A stretch of 9,178 nucleotides of DNA from JBBTXL01 sp038062295 (GCA_038062295.1 JBBTXL010000036.1:1-9178), one strand, 5' to 3'. Counted from the stretch's first letter, positions 1-6,507 are shown. Translations and numbers: made by a program. The notes: generated by a model from the letters alone, not told the origin.

Positions 1-2
1 CG

Positions 3-2564
3 CTCCCGCAGAACCAATGGGTGCAGTATCGGGTGGGGTTGGGGGCGCTGGATACATCGCAAAGTCCAAGACTGGAAAGTATAACAGTTGGATATATTGC
101 GCCCTCAAGCTTTAACTTTTCCCTTTCCATTAACCCGCAAAACGCTGAAGTGATGCTGGGTGGCGCCATTGCAACGCCCCCGACCATCACCGCATCGGAA
201 ACATTCGGCACCGTACCAAATCCCGTAACATTCAGCGTTGACCCGGCGCTTCTGCCGCCCGGCATCGCCTACCCGCCAATATTTTCAAACTCTCCGTGCA
301 CACCGAGCGCGGGCAGCTGTGCAACACAGGTTGACTTTGGAATCATGAACGCCGCGGCAGGAGTGTATGTCATTCCCATCAAAGCAAGTGTCAACGACCC
401 GCAAGGTGGCACCGTAACGAAAGAAGTAACGTTCCAGATAAAAGTTACCGAGCCGTTCGACTTTTCACTTTCATCCCCCACGCCGCCATCGCTCACCATA
501 ATGCAAGGCGCAAGCGATACGCTGACATTTAACATCACAAAAATAGCCGGCGAGCAGTGGGGCGTTGTGGAATATCTGCCGCTCGCATTCACCGGAGCAC
601 CGATTCCGGGCGTCAGCGTGAGCTACAACCCCGTGCAGTCAACCGGCAACGGTACCGTCATTGCGACCATCACCACCACGTTCACCGGCGGCGCAGGGAG
701 TACACCGACCGGCACCTACAACAATCAACTTATTATTACGGCGCGAACGGCATCCGCGCCCATTCAAACACACCCATTCACATTCAGCTTGACCGTTACG
801 CCGGGATTTAATTTTAACTTTTCAATAAATAATTCATCCGGCGGCGCATACCCGGGAAACCAGGCAAGCTCGCCACCGACGCTCACCACCAGTTATGCTG
901 GCGGCCCTGCCGGAGTTGTTACCTATTCGGTCAGTCAATTTTCGGGCATCACCATCACACCCGGTCCGATACCGCCCTGTCCCCTTGCCTCCGGCTCGCC
1001 GTCCTGCATACAACCGCTCACCATCAGCGCCGATGCGGGCGCCGGGGAAGGTCCATACTATATCCAGATAACCGCAACCGCGAACTCCGTGGTCATAACG
1101 CGCGCCTACACGCTGACCGTCTACGGCCCGTTTGATTTTACGCTTGCGTTTGCCGACGCGGCGCCCTGCGCGGGCGGCGGCGCAACCTGCTCCGTAACCA
1201 TCGCGCAGGACCAACAACCGCCGCTTGCGCTGTTGGTCAATACGAATTTTTCCGCGCCGGAGGCGATGGATGTTACGTTCACGAGTCCGGTATCCGTGAA
1301 TCCTCCCAACCCGAATGTCAGCATATTTCCCCCGTCGCCCTGCCAGGGCGCCGCCGGCGCGCAAACATTCTGTAACGGCTTGCTTTCCATAAGCGCGGGC
1401 GGCGGCGCGGAAGGGTTGTTTGTCGTAACGCTCACGGGAAGAGAAGCAACAACCGGGGTTACACACAATGTCACTATGAACCTAACTGTCACCGTCCCGC
1501 CGGTGGACTACAATATGCGCGGGTGGGCATGGTCGGACACTATCGGCTGGATCAGTTTCAACTCGCAAAACTGCGACACCGATTTTGACCAGATCATGGA
1601 TAACGATGATTTCCTGGATACCGGATCGCACGACCCCGCGCCGCCGCAGTGCCCGCCACTGGGGACCATCATGCCCAACTACGGCGCGCATCTGAACCTC
1701 TCCACCTACGAACTCTCGGGATACGCATGGAACGAGAATGTCGGCTGGATCACGTTTGAAAAAACCATCGCCGGCACGCCGCCCGGCACGCCGTATAACG
1801 GACCGGAAAGTTACATGGCGAAACTGGATACCGTCACCGGCGACTTTAAAGGATGGGCGCGCGCGGTCAGTTGCCCCGACAGCGCATGCGACACAGACTC
1901 CGAATGGGGATGGATCAAACTGTCCGGCATAGCGATGAACAACGAAACCTACGAGGTCGGCAACTCCGTCAACGAGCTGATCGGCTGGGCGTGGGGCGGC
2001 TCCGTCCTTGGGTGGATCAGCATGCATGCGCAAAACTGCGACGAGGATGGCTTTCTCGCCGCGGCGTGTGGCGGGAGCGGCGGCATCCCGTTTTCCGCGC
2101 ACAACGCGGGTACGCACCCTGGAGAATATAAGGTATGGGTAAAAGGAACATTGCCCAACGCCGCGCCGAAAGCGGAAAATCTTGAGTCAAACTTTTTGAA
2201 CCGCTGCGCAAACCCCTTCGAACCGAAGTTCACCTTTCGTTATACCGATGCCGAAGGCGATCCGCTCGTACAATACACCATTACGATCTACGACAGTATG
2301 GATACGATTGTGGATACCGTAAGTGTTTCGTACTGCGACACAAACAACAACCAGTTTACCGATACGGGATCTTCCTGCGGTGGCAGAGACGATGCAACGA
2401 CACTCATCCCTTCGGGTGCCATCACGACGGCAAGCCAACAACCTGATCCTGAAAGGGCGCCCGCATATGTCACTGTTGAACCTATATACGGGGGGAGCGC
2501 ATTGCAGTATGGCACAACATACTACTTCACCGTGGAAGTGCGCGACCCGGCGCATGTGTACTGA
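3..2564 (+). CDS. Large surface/secreted protein with Ig-like and Gly-Trp repeats (5' end outside window)
   Basis: The reading frame is open to the left edge (LPQNQWVQYRVGL precedes the first possible GTG at 21), so this is the C-terminal part of a longer protein. The first ~35 residues resemble the end of a beta-sandwich domain. Four Ig-like repeats of about 110-120 residues follow, each opening with an aromatic signature: FNFSLS (nt 111), FDFSLS (456), FNFNFS (807), FDFTLA (1131), and most closing with a hydrophobic strand such as LTVT. From 1521 to about 2030 there are four Gly-Trp motifs (GWAWS..GWISF type) with Asp/Asn/Cys-rich loops that look like calcium-binding turns (NCDTDFDQ, NCDEDG, later YCDTNNN). 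The end is one more beta domain. Such architectures are common in Parcubacteria cell-surface proteins; the ligand is unknown. The protein stops at VEVRDPAHVY, earlier than the domain seems to want, and has no C-terminal membrane anchor. Adhesion or cell-surface contact is inference only. Confidence 0.85.
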   Translation, partial: LPQNQWVQYRVGLGALDTSQSPRLESITVGYIAPSSFNFSLSINPQNAEVMLGGAIATPPTITASETFGTVPNPVTFSVDPALLPPGIAYPPIFSNSPCTPSAGSCATQVDFGIMNAAAGVYVIPIKASVNDPQGGTVTKEVTFQIKVTEPFDFSLSSPTPPSLTIMQGASDTLTFNITKIAGEQWGVVEYLPLAFTGAPIPGVSVSYNPVQSTGNGTVIATITTTFTGGAGSTPTGTYNNQLIITARTASAPIQTHPFTFSLTVTPGFNFNFSINNSSGGAYPGNQASSPPTLTTSYAGGPAGVVTYSVSQFSGITITPGPIPPCPLASGSPSCIQPLTISADAGAGEGPYYIQITATANSVVITRAYTLTVYGPFDFTLAFADAAPCAGGGATCSVTIAQDQQPPLALLVNTNFSAPEAMDVTFTSPVSVNPPNPNVSIFPPSPCQGAAGAQTFCNGLLSISAGGGAEGLFVVTLTGREATTGVTHNVTMNLTVTVPPVDYNMRGWAWSDTIGWISFNSQNCDTDFDQIMDNDDFLDTGSHDPAPPQCPPLGTIMPNYGAHLNLSTYELSGYAWNENVGWITFEKTIAGTPPGTPYNGPESYMAKLDTVTGDFKGWARAVSCPDSACDTDSEWGWIKLSGIAMNNETYEVGNSVNELIGWAWGGSVLGWISMHAQNCDEDGFLAAACGGSGGIPFSAHNAGTHPGEYKVWVKGTLPNAAPKAENLESNFLNRCANPFEPKFTFRYTDAEGDPLVQYTITIYDSMDTIVDTVSVSYCDTNNNQFTDTGSSCGGRDDATTLIPSGAITTASQQPDPERAPAYVTVEPIYGGSALQYGTTYYFTVEVRDPAHVY
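1521..2030 (+). repeat. Gly-Trp repeat block inside the surface protein
   Basis: Four degenerate copies of the motif G-[WY]-A-[WR]-x(n)-G-W-I start at nt 1521 (GWAWSDTIGWISF), 1719 (GYAWNENVGWITF), 1851 (GWARA, interrupted by a Cys/Asp insert before WGWIKL) and 1983 (GWAWGGSVLGWIS). Spacing is irregular (198, 132, 132 nt). Copies 1 and 4 are followed by similar Cys-Asp loops (NCDTD, NCDED), which suggests duplication of a motif plus a metal-binding turn. Confidence 0.7.
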
Positions 2565-2587
2565 CCGGGACGAGGGAAAATCTGTCA

Positions 2588-2623
2588 GGTCACACTTTTG
2601 CGCATATGCGTAAAAGTGTGACC
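2588..2623. terminator. 36-nt palindrome, possible bidirectional terminator
   Basis: The stretch beginning GGTCACACTTTTGCGCAT is followed directly by its own reverse complement, with one G-T wobble (2600/2611), giving 18 paired positions and no true spacer. It lies 24 nt after the stop of the surface protein and 20 nt before the clpC -35 box. No T-run follows on the plus strand, so a canonical rho-independent terminator is not shown. A transcript barrier or a protein-binding palindrome are both possible. Confidence 0.45.
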
Positions 2624-2642
2624 GTGCCCCTCACGATGCGCT

Positions 2643-2670
2643 TTTACATTTTAACTTTTTTTGCTATAGT
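2643..2670 (+). promoter_or_regulatory. Sigma70-type promoter of clpC
   Basis: TTTACA (2643-2648), a 16-nt AT-rich spacer and TATAGT (2665-2670) match the -35 and -10 consensus at five of six positions each. The expected start about 7 nt after the -10 box is around 2677, only about 3 nt before the clpC ATG at 2680. No Shine-Dalgarno sequence fits in that space, so a leaderless mRNA is predicted. I saw no CIRCE or CtsR-type repeat over the promoter, although the palindrome at 2588-2623 lies just upstream. Confidence 0.65.
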
Positions 2671-2679
2671 CCCCCTTAC

Positions 2680-5283
2680 ATGACCGAAACGTCTCAAAAC
2701 CCGTTCTCAAAATTTACTGCGCACGCGCACAGCGTCTTGGCGCGTTCGCACGCCATAGCGCAGAGCGAGCAAGCGCCGGCCGTCACCGTCCGCCATGCGC
2801 TTGCCGCCATGGCGCAGGAAAAAGGATCTATGGCGTACAATCTCTTGAAACTCAACGACGTCCGTGCCACGAGCATCGCTGCACGCGCACAACGGCGCTC
2901 CGAAAAGGAGCAACACGCCGCAACGGCGCATCATGAAAACCCTCCTGCCAACACGCTGCCGTACGACTCCGTATTGAAAAACGCCATCACCAAAGCGGTG
3001 GCAACGGCGGCGTTCCACAAACATGCGTTCGTGGGAACCGAGCACCTCCTGTCGGGCATCCTCTCTTCTTCGGATATTCTCGCCTCGCACAAACGATACC
3101 GAAAGCTTGCCGACCAGCTTGCGCACGTGCTTGAAGCGCTTGCGCAGTTTCAGAAAAACAAACACGTCCCCGCGGGTATCTTTGCGCACACGCACAAAAC
3201 CCGCACTGCCCGCCCCAAACCCGGCCAGCGCTCCGCAGTTCGCCCCAAAGCGCCGGCAACCCAACCCAGCGCCCCGTATCTTCCGGTTCCCCAAAAATTC
3301 CCGACCCTTTCTTTTTTCTGCGAAGAACTGACGGGAACCACTGCGCCGCTGGACGCTCCGGCAACGGAACTCTCTCACAGCCCCGCCACACGGATACCCA
3401 CGCCGTTTTTCGGCAGGGAAAAAGAAATGGAACGCCTCATGCGAACGCTCCTGCGCCACCACAAGAGCAATCCGCTGTTGGTGGGCGAGGCCGGCGTAGG
3501 CAAAACGGCGCTCGTGCGGGGATTTGCAGAGCGTATTCGGACAGGGAACGTGCCACCCGAACTCATGGGCAAACGCGTCTTTGCGTTGAATCTCGGGTTG
3601 CTGGTAGCGGGCACCATGTTCCGCGGGGAATTTGAAGCGCGCATTGACGATATTATTGAAGAAGCAAAACACCGTGACGTTATTGTGTTCATTGACGAGC
3701 TCCACACGGTTATCGGAACGGGAAACGCAAGCGGTTCGTTGGATATGGCAAATCTCTTAAAACCCGCGCTTGCCTCCGGGGATATCCGCGTTATTGCGGC
3801 AACCACACCGGATGAGTACAAAAAGTCTGTCGCGCGCGACAGCGCGCTTGCGCGGCGCTTTCACATCATTCCCGTTCGGGAAGAAAGCGGGGAACGCACC
3901 CGCGCCATCATTACGGCGACCAAAGCGACATACGAGCACCACCATAACGTCGTTATCGAACATGATGCTGTTGATGCGGCGATCGCGCTGGCGCAGCGCT
4001 ATATGCCGCATAAGCGTTTTCCCGACAAAGCGCTTGACCTCCTGGACGAAGCGGCAGCGCGCCTGAAAACGAACACGCAGCGCTCGGAACTTGAGCACAA
4101 CATCGCCGCATCCGAACGGGAACTTGCACGCATCGAAGAACAAAAAAATACCGCGGTGCATACGGGCAATTACGAAACAGGTAACGCGCTGCGCGACGCT
4201 GAAACCGCGGCGCGCACCCGCCTTGCCCTGTTCCGCACCGCCGCCGCAACGCGCACCGAAAACCGCGCCACGCTTTCCGCGTCCCACATACAGGAAACGG
4301 TGGCGGACATGTTGGGTATTGCACCATTTGATATGACGGCAGGGACCGCCGACGACCTGGTGCGGATGCTCCGGGAAAAGATCATCGGCCAGGATGAAGC
4401 CGTTGCGACGATCGCGCAGGTTGTCGCACGCGGCAAAGCAGGGCTTTTGCCGAAAAATCGCCCCTTGGGATCGTTTCTTCTATTGGGACCGTCGGGCGTC
4501 GGCAAAACACAGACGGCAAAAGAGCTTGCGCGGATCCTGTTCGGCGCGGCACACTCCGAAGGAGAGTACAACCCATTCATCCGTATTGATATGTCCGAGT
4601 ACGCGGAGCCGCACAGCATCTCGCGGCTGTTGGGCGCCCCGCCCGGCTATGTCGGCTACGAAGAAGGCGGCGCGCTGACCGAAAAGGTCAAGCGGAACCC
4701 GTACGCCCTGGTGCTGTTTGATGAGATCGAAAAAGCGCATCACCAGATCTTCAATACTTTTTTGCAAATCCTGGATGAAGGAACGCTCACCGATAGTTTG
4801 GGCGAGCGCGTCAGTTTTAAAAACACCATTATTCTGTTCACATCCAACATCGGTACGGAAGAGTTCAACAAACACGCATTGGGGTTTGGAGAAGGAACCG
4901 GAACAGCGGTACCCGCATCATACGACGCCGTGCGCGCGCAAACGCTCCATATTCTTCGCGAACAGCTCCGCCCCGAACTGTTGAACCGCATCGACCATAT
5001 CATCACCTTTATGCCGCTCGCTCCGGACGCGCTCAAGAGCATCGTCACGCAGCGCCTCACCGATCTGGCAGACCGCCTCTGGCAGGAAAAAAAGATAGCC
5101 CTGCGTTTTACGGAAGACAACGCCGCCATACTTGCCCGTATCGCGTACAACCCCCGTGAAGGAGCCCGCCTCGTGGAACGCATCGTCGCGGAACAGGTGG
5201 AGTATCCGTTGGCCCAACGTATCCTGAATCACACAGTGAACTCGAGCGATACCGTTCATGTCTCTGAACTTTTCCCTGGGTAG
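2680..5283 (+). CDS. clpC: ATP-dependent Clp protease ATP-binding subunit ClpC
   Basis: This 867-residue Hsp100 AAA+ unfoldase unfolds proteins and feeds them to ClpP in the cytoplasm. A double Clp N-domain (about 10-155) is followed by a Pro/Lys/Arg-rich linker (165-240). AAA module 1 has Walker A GEAGVGKT (269-276), pore loop AGTMFRGEFEAR (310-321) and Walker B VIVFIDE (334-340). The middle domain is short and carries a UVR-like NYETGNALRDAE motif (498-509), which favours ClpC over ClpB. AAA module 2 has Walker A GPSGVGKT (603-610), pore loop GYVGY (656-660), Walker B LVLFDE (677-682), sensor-1 TSN (721-723), arginine finger LLNR (770) and sensor-2 GAR (828-830). LGF at 734-736 sits where ClpC/ClpA/ClpX carry the ClpP-docking tripeptide. 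The first pore loop has MF instead of the usual KY, keeping the aromatic residue. The ATG is 10 nt after a good -10 box. No clpP lies in the window. Confidence 0.95.
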   Translation: MTETSQNPFSKFTAHAHSVLARSHAIAQSEQAPAVTVRHALAAMAQEKGSMAYNLLKLNDVRATSIAARAQRRSEKEQHAATAHHENPPANTLPYDSVLKNAITKAVATAAFHKHAFVGTEHLLSGILSSSDILASHKRYRKLADQLAHVLEALAQFQKNKHVPAGIFAHTHKTRTARPKPGQRSAVRPKAPATQPSAPYLPVPQKFPTLSFFCEELTGTTAPLDAPATELSHSPATRIPTPFFGREKEMERLMRTLLRHHKSNPLLVGEAGVGKTALVRGFAERIRTGNVPPELMGKRVFALNLGLLVAGTMFRGEFEARIDDIIEEAKHRDVIVFIDELHTVIGTGNASGSLDMANLLKPALASGDIRVIAATTPDEYKKSVARDSALARRFHIIPVREESGERTRAIITATKATYEHHHNVVIEHDAVDAAIALAQRYMPHKRFPDKALDLLDEAAARLKTNTQRSELEHNIAASERELARIEEQKNTAVHTGNYETGNALRDAETAARTRLALFRTAAATRTENRATLSASHIQETVADMLGIAPFDMTAGTADDLVRMLREKIIGQDEAVATIAQVVARGKAGLLPKNRPLGSFLLLGPSGVGKTQTAKELARILFGAAHSEGEYNPFIRIDMSEYAEPHSISRLLGAPPGYVGYEEGGALTEKVKRNPYALVLFDEIEKAHHQIFNTFLQILDEGTLTDSLGERVSFKNTIILFTSNIGTEEFNKHALGFGEGTGTAVPASYDAVRAQTLHILREQLRPELLNRIDHIITFMPLAPDALKSIVTQRLTDLADRLWQEKKIALRFTEDNAAILARIAYNPREGARLVERIVAEQVEYPLAQRILNHTVNSSDTVHVSELFPG

Positions 5284-5461
5284 AACTCATTTCAAAATCC
5301 TTTTCGTAGCGAAATTCCTGATGTGTGAGCGAGACAAGGAAGATGAGCGTCCTGCTCGGAAGTGTAGCCAAAGCTACAGTGAGAACAGGGCGCGAAATCT
5401 GACGCAGTCGCAGCCACAAAGCGGGAATTGCAGCAGAAAGGGGGTTTTGAAATGAGTTCTG
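5281..5461 (+). repeat. ~180-nt self-complementary element between clpC and comF
   Basis: The two ends pair perfectly for 16 bp: 5282-5297 (AGAACTCATTTCAAAA) with 5445-5460, plus a T-G wobble outside. Inward pairing continues with interruptions: 5298-5304 with 5438-5444 (three wobbles), AATTCC 5313-5318 with GGAATT 5424-5429, 5324-5327 with 5415-5418, 5329-5332 with 5408-5411, GCGTCCTG 5347-5354 with 5386-5393, and an apical 6-bp hairpin 5363-5368/5373-5378 with loop CAAA. The left end overlaps the clpC stop codon; the right end contains the comF ATG, and the SD lies in the next stem segment. It is either a MITE-like hairpin element or a cis-acting RNA. I see no target-site duplication and no T-run typical of a terminator. 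Confidence 0.8.
5437..5444 (+). promoter_or_regulatory. comF ribosome binding site inside a stem
   Basis: AAAGGGGG lies 7 nt before the ATG at 5452 and decides the start over the in-frame TTG at 5428. In the predicted fold most of this site (5438-5444) pairs with 5298-5304, so access to it should depend on whether the hairpin is open. Confidence 0.55.
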
Positions 5462-6105
5462 GACCGTTCCGGTTCGTTTTTGACCTTCTCTTTCCCCTCT
5501 CTTGTGCCGGGTGCGGCGCGGAAGGAACCGTACTGTGCGCGTCGTGCGAACGGCGCATTGTCATACGCCGCGTACCGCACCACCCGCCGCACGTCGCAGG
5601 GCTATCCGCCGTATATGCCGCAACGGAATACCGCGACCCGCTGGTTGCGTCGCTCGTCGCCCGCCTGAAATACGACGGCGTGCGCGAAGCGGCACCTATC
5701 CTGGGCGCTTGGTGCCTCCGGCATCTGGTGTATGCGGGATTTGCAGCAACCGCCACCATGCTCGCCGTCCCCGTGCCGCTTTCCAAGGAACGCCTGGCAC
5801 GGCGGGGGTTCAACCAGGCAGAACTCATTGCCGAGCGCGTCGCGCGCGATCTGGGTATCCCGGTCGTTCCGCAGGCGCTGGTGCGTACTAGAAACACTGC
5901 ACCGCAAACCGCAGTGGCGCTACGGATCGAACGCGTGGAAAATGTAAAAGGAGCGTTTGCGGTTAAGGACCCATCGCTCGTGCGCGGAAAAATTGTTCTG
6001 GTGGTTGACGACGTGACAACGACCGGCGCCACGCTTTCGGAATGCGCTCGTGCGCTCAAAAAAGCCGGCGCCAAAGAGGTCATCGCCCTTGCCGCCGCCT
6101 GCTGA
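5452..6105 (+). CDS. comF: ComF family protein (phosphoribosyltransferase-like, DNA uptake)
   Basis: This 217-residue protein has normal length for the family. It has the N-terminal DLLFP motif (11-15), a four-Cys zinc finger (C18, C21, C29, C32), the conserved VPVP (106-109) and RRGFNQAELIA (117-127) segments, PQT (151-153), NVKGAF (164-169) and a type I phosphoribosyltransferase PRPP loop VVDDVTTTGATL (184-195). ComF proteins are cytoplasmic and needed for natural transformation, where they act with the DNA uptake helicase/translocase. Whether they have enzyme activity is not settled. ATG 5452 is chosen for its GGGGG site and because a TTG start at 5428 would add only residues encoded by the hairpin element. 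It may be read through from clpC, but the structured element between them would then mask its start. It ends 30 nt before the tRNA fragment. Confidence 0.93.
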   Translation: MSSGPFRFVFDLLFPLSCAGCGAEGTVLCASCERRIVIRRVPHHPPHVAGLSAVYAATEYRDPLVASLVARLKYDGVREAAPILGAWCLRHLVYAGFAATATMLAVPVPLSKERLARRGFNQAELIAERVARDLGIPVVPQALVRTRNTAPQTAVALRIERVENVKGAFAVKDPSLVRGKIVLVVDDVTTTGATLSECARALKKAGAKEVIALAAAC

Positions 6106-6117
6106 AAGTGGTATTTT
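6089..6117 (+). promoter_or_regulatory. Possible promoter of the tRNA cluster
   Basis: TTGCCG (6089-6094), a 17-nt spacer and TATTTT (6112-6117) would start transcription near 6124, about 12 nt before the first tRNA-like sequence. The -35 box lies inside the end of comF. Both boxes are only partial consensus matches. Confidence 0.3.
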
Positions 6118-6135
6118 AACTGAATTGTAGTGTAC

Positions 6136-6173
6136 GGAGAGGTGTCTGAGCGGTTTAAGGAGACGGTCTTGTT
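6136..6173 (+). pseudogene. Orphan 5' half of a tRNA-Ser
   Basis: GGAGAGG (acceptor strand), TG, a D arm beginning TCTGAGCGG and an anticodon-stem strand ACGGT followed by CTTG look like a tRNA-Ser up to the anticodon loop; the similarity then ends abruptly. The first 18 nt match the start of tRNA-Ser(GCU) at 6704-6721 except for one base, while the CTTG loop start resembles tRNA-Ser(UGA). The expected partners, an ACCGT anticodon strand and a CCTCTCC acceptor strand of its own, are not found behind it. A truncated gene is the simplest reading. Confidence 0.65.
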
Positions 6174-6176
6174 CCC

Positions 6177-6207
6177 GATTTGTCTGAGCGGAGCAAAGCT
6201 ACAAATC
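6177..6207 (+). repeat. Hairpin between tRNA-Ser half and tRNA-Ser(UGA)
   Basis: GATTTGT (6177-6183) pairs with ACAAATC (6201-6207). The loop contains CTGAGCGG; with the end of the left arm this gives an 11-nt repeat, TGTCTGAGCGG, of the D arm of the adjacent tRNA fragment (6143-6153 and 6181-6191). Confidence 0.55.
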
Positions 6208-6211
6208 GCAA

Positions 6212-6323
6212 TCCCGCTCTGGACGGTGGGGTGGCCGAGCGGCTGAAGGCGATAGTCTTGAAAACTATTGTACGGGAAACCGTACCGTGAGTTCGAATCT
6301 CACCCCCACCGCCCAGAGCGGGA
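6212..6323 (+). repeat. Inverted repeat extending the tRNA-Ser(UGA) acceptor stem
   Basis: TCCCGCTCTGG (6212-6222) is exactly complementary to 6313-6323. Together with C6224-G6311 and one A-C mismatch (6223/6312), this continues the 7-bp acceptor stem by about 12 more pairs. The precursor tRNA would sit at the tip of a stem of about 19 bp. Confidence 0.7.
6225..6311 (+). tRNA. tRNA-Ser(UGA)
   Basis: Acceptor GGTGGGG (6225-6231) pairs with CCCCACC (6304-6310) with discriminator G6311. The D stem is GCC/GGC. Anticodon stem ATAGT/ACTAT carries loop CTTGAAA, with TGA at 6259-6261. A long variable arm TACGG..CCGTA and T arm GTGAG-TTCGAAT-CTCAC complete a type II tRNA. It reads UCA and related serine codons. 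CCA is not encoded. The 3' end is partly duplicated at 6403-6420. Confidence 0.95.
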
Positions 6324-6335
6324 AAAAACCACCAA

Positions 6336-6398
6336 CGAGAGTTCTCCCGCCAAGGCGGGATTGCTCTCGGTAACTAAATCAAAGATTTAGACCGAGAG
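6336..6398 (+). repeat. Two mutually exclusive hairpins behind tRNA-Ser(UGA)
   Basis: CGAGAG (6336-6341) pairs with CTCTCG (6364-6369) around an inner stem TCCCGCC/GGCGGGA (6345-6351/6354-6360). The same CTCTCGGT (6364-6371) can instead pair with ACCGAGAG (6391-6398) around CTAAATC/GATTTAG (6374-6380/6384-6390). The second fold has 15 bp with a 2-nt bulge and a 3-nt loop. Both cannot form at once. No T-run follows. Confidence 0.6.
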
Positions 6399-6402
6399 GG
6401 AA

Positions 6403-6420
6403 GAATCTCACTCCCACCGC
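6403..6420 (+). pseudogene. Extra copy of the tRNA-Ser(UGA) 3' end
   Basis: GAATCTCACTCCCACCGC matches 6295-6312 (T loop, T stem, acceptor strand and the base after the discriminator) with one C-to-T change, 108 nt downstream. No 5' part of a tRNA precedes it; hairpin sequence does. Confidence 0.65.
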
Positions 6421-6434
6421 TTGGAACATTTTTT

Positions 6435-6507
6435 GCGCCCATAGCTCAGCTGGTAGAGCAGTCGCCTCTTAAGCGAACGGTCGTAGGTTCGATCCCTACT
6501 GGGCGCA
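6435..6507 (+). tRNA. tRNA-Lys(CUU)
   Basis: Acceptor GCGCCCA (6435-6441) pairs with TGGGCGC (6500-6506), discriminator A6507. The D stem is GCTC/GAGC and the T arm is GTAGG-TTCGATC-CCTAC. The anticodon loop CTCTTAA carries CTT; the outermost anticodon-stem pair is a mismatch (G/A). The next bases are CCG, so CCA is not encoded. GAACATT (6424-6430) and AATGTTC (6517-6523) form a flanking inverted repeat. Confidence 0.93.

Noticed and set aside
834..1466. 210-codon minus-strand frame inside the surface protein
   Set aside because: It is an Arg/Gly-rich shadow of a GC-rich coding frame with no motif, while the plus frame shows clear repeat structure.
2707..3705. 332-codon minus-strand frame inside clpC
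   Set aside because: It is a shadow of the clpC frame; the plus strand carries all Clp motifs there and the minus product is low-complexity Arg/Phe/Gly-rich.
5428..5451. Upstream TTG start for comF
   Set aside because: The extra eight residues come from the hairpin element, TTG is weaker than ATG, and the GGGGG site is well placed for ATG 5452.
6136..6420. Intron-bearing tRNA-Ser spanning the cluster
   Set aside because: The 3' copy at 6403-6420 has acceptor strand TCCCACC, which does not pair with GGAGAGG of the 5' half, and no anticodon 3' strand ACCGT in register was found.
6312..6420. CRISPR-like repeat array
   Set aside because: There are only inverted repeats and one two-copy direct repeat; no regular spacing and no cas genes are present.
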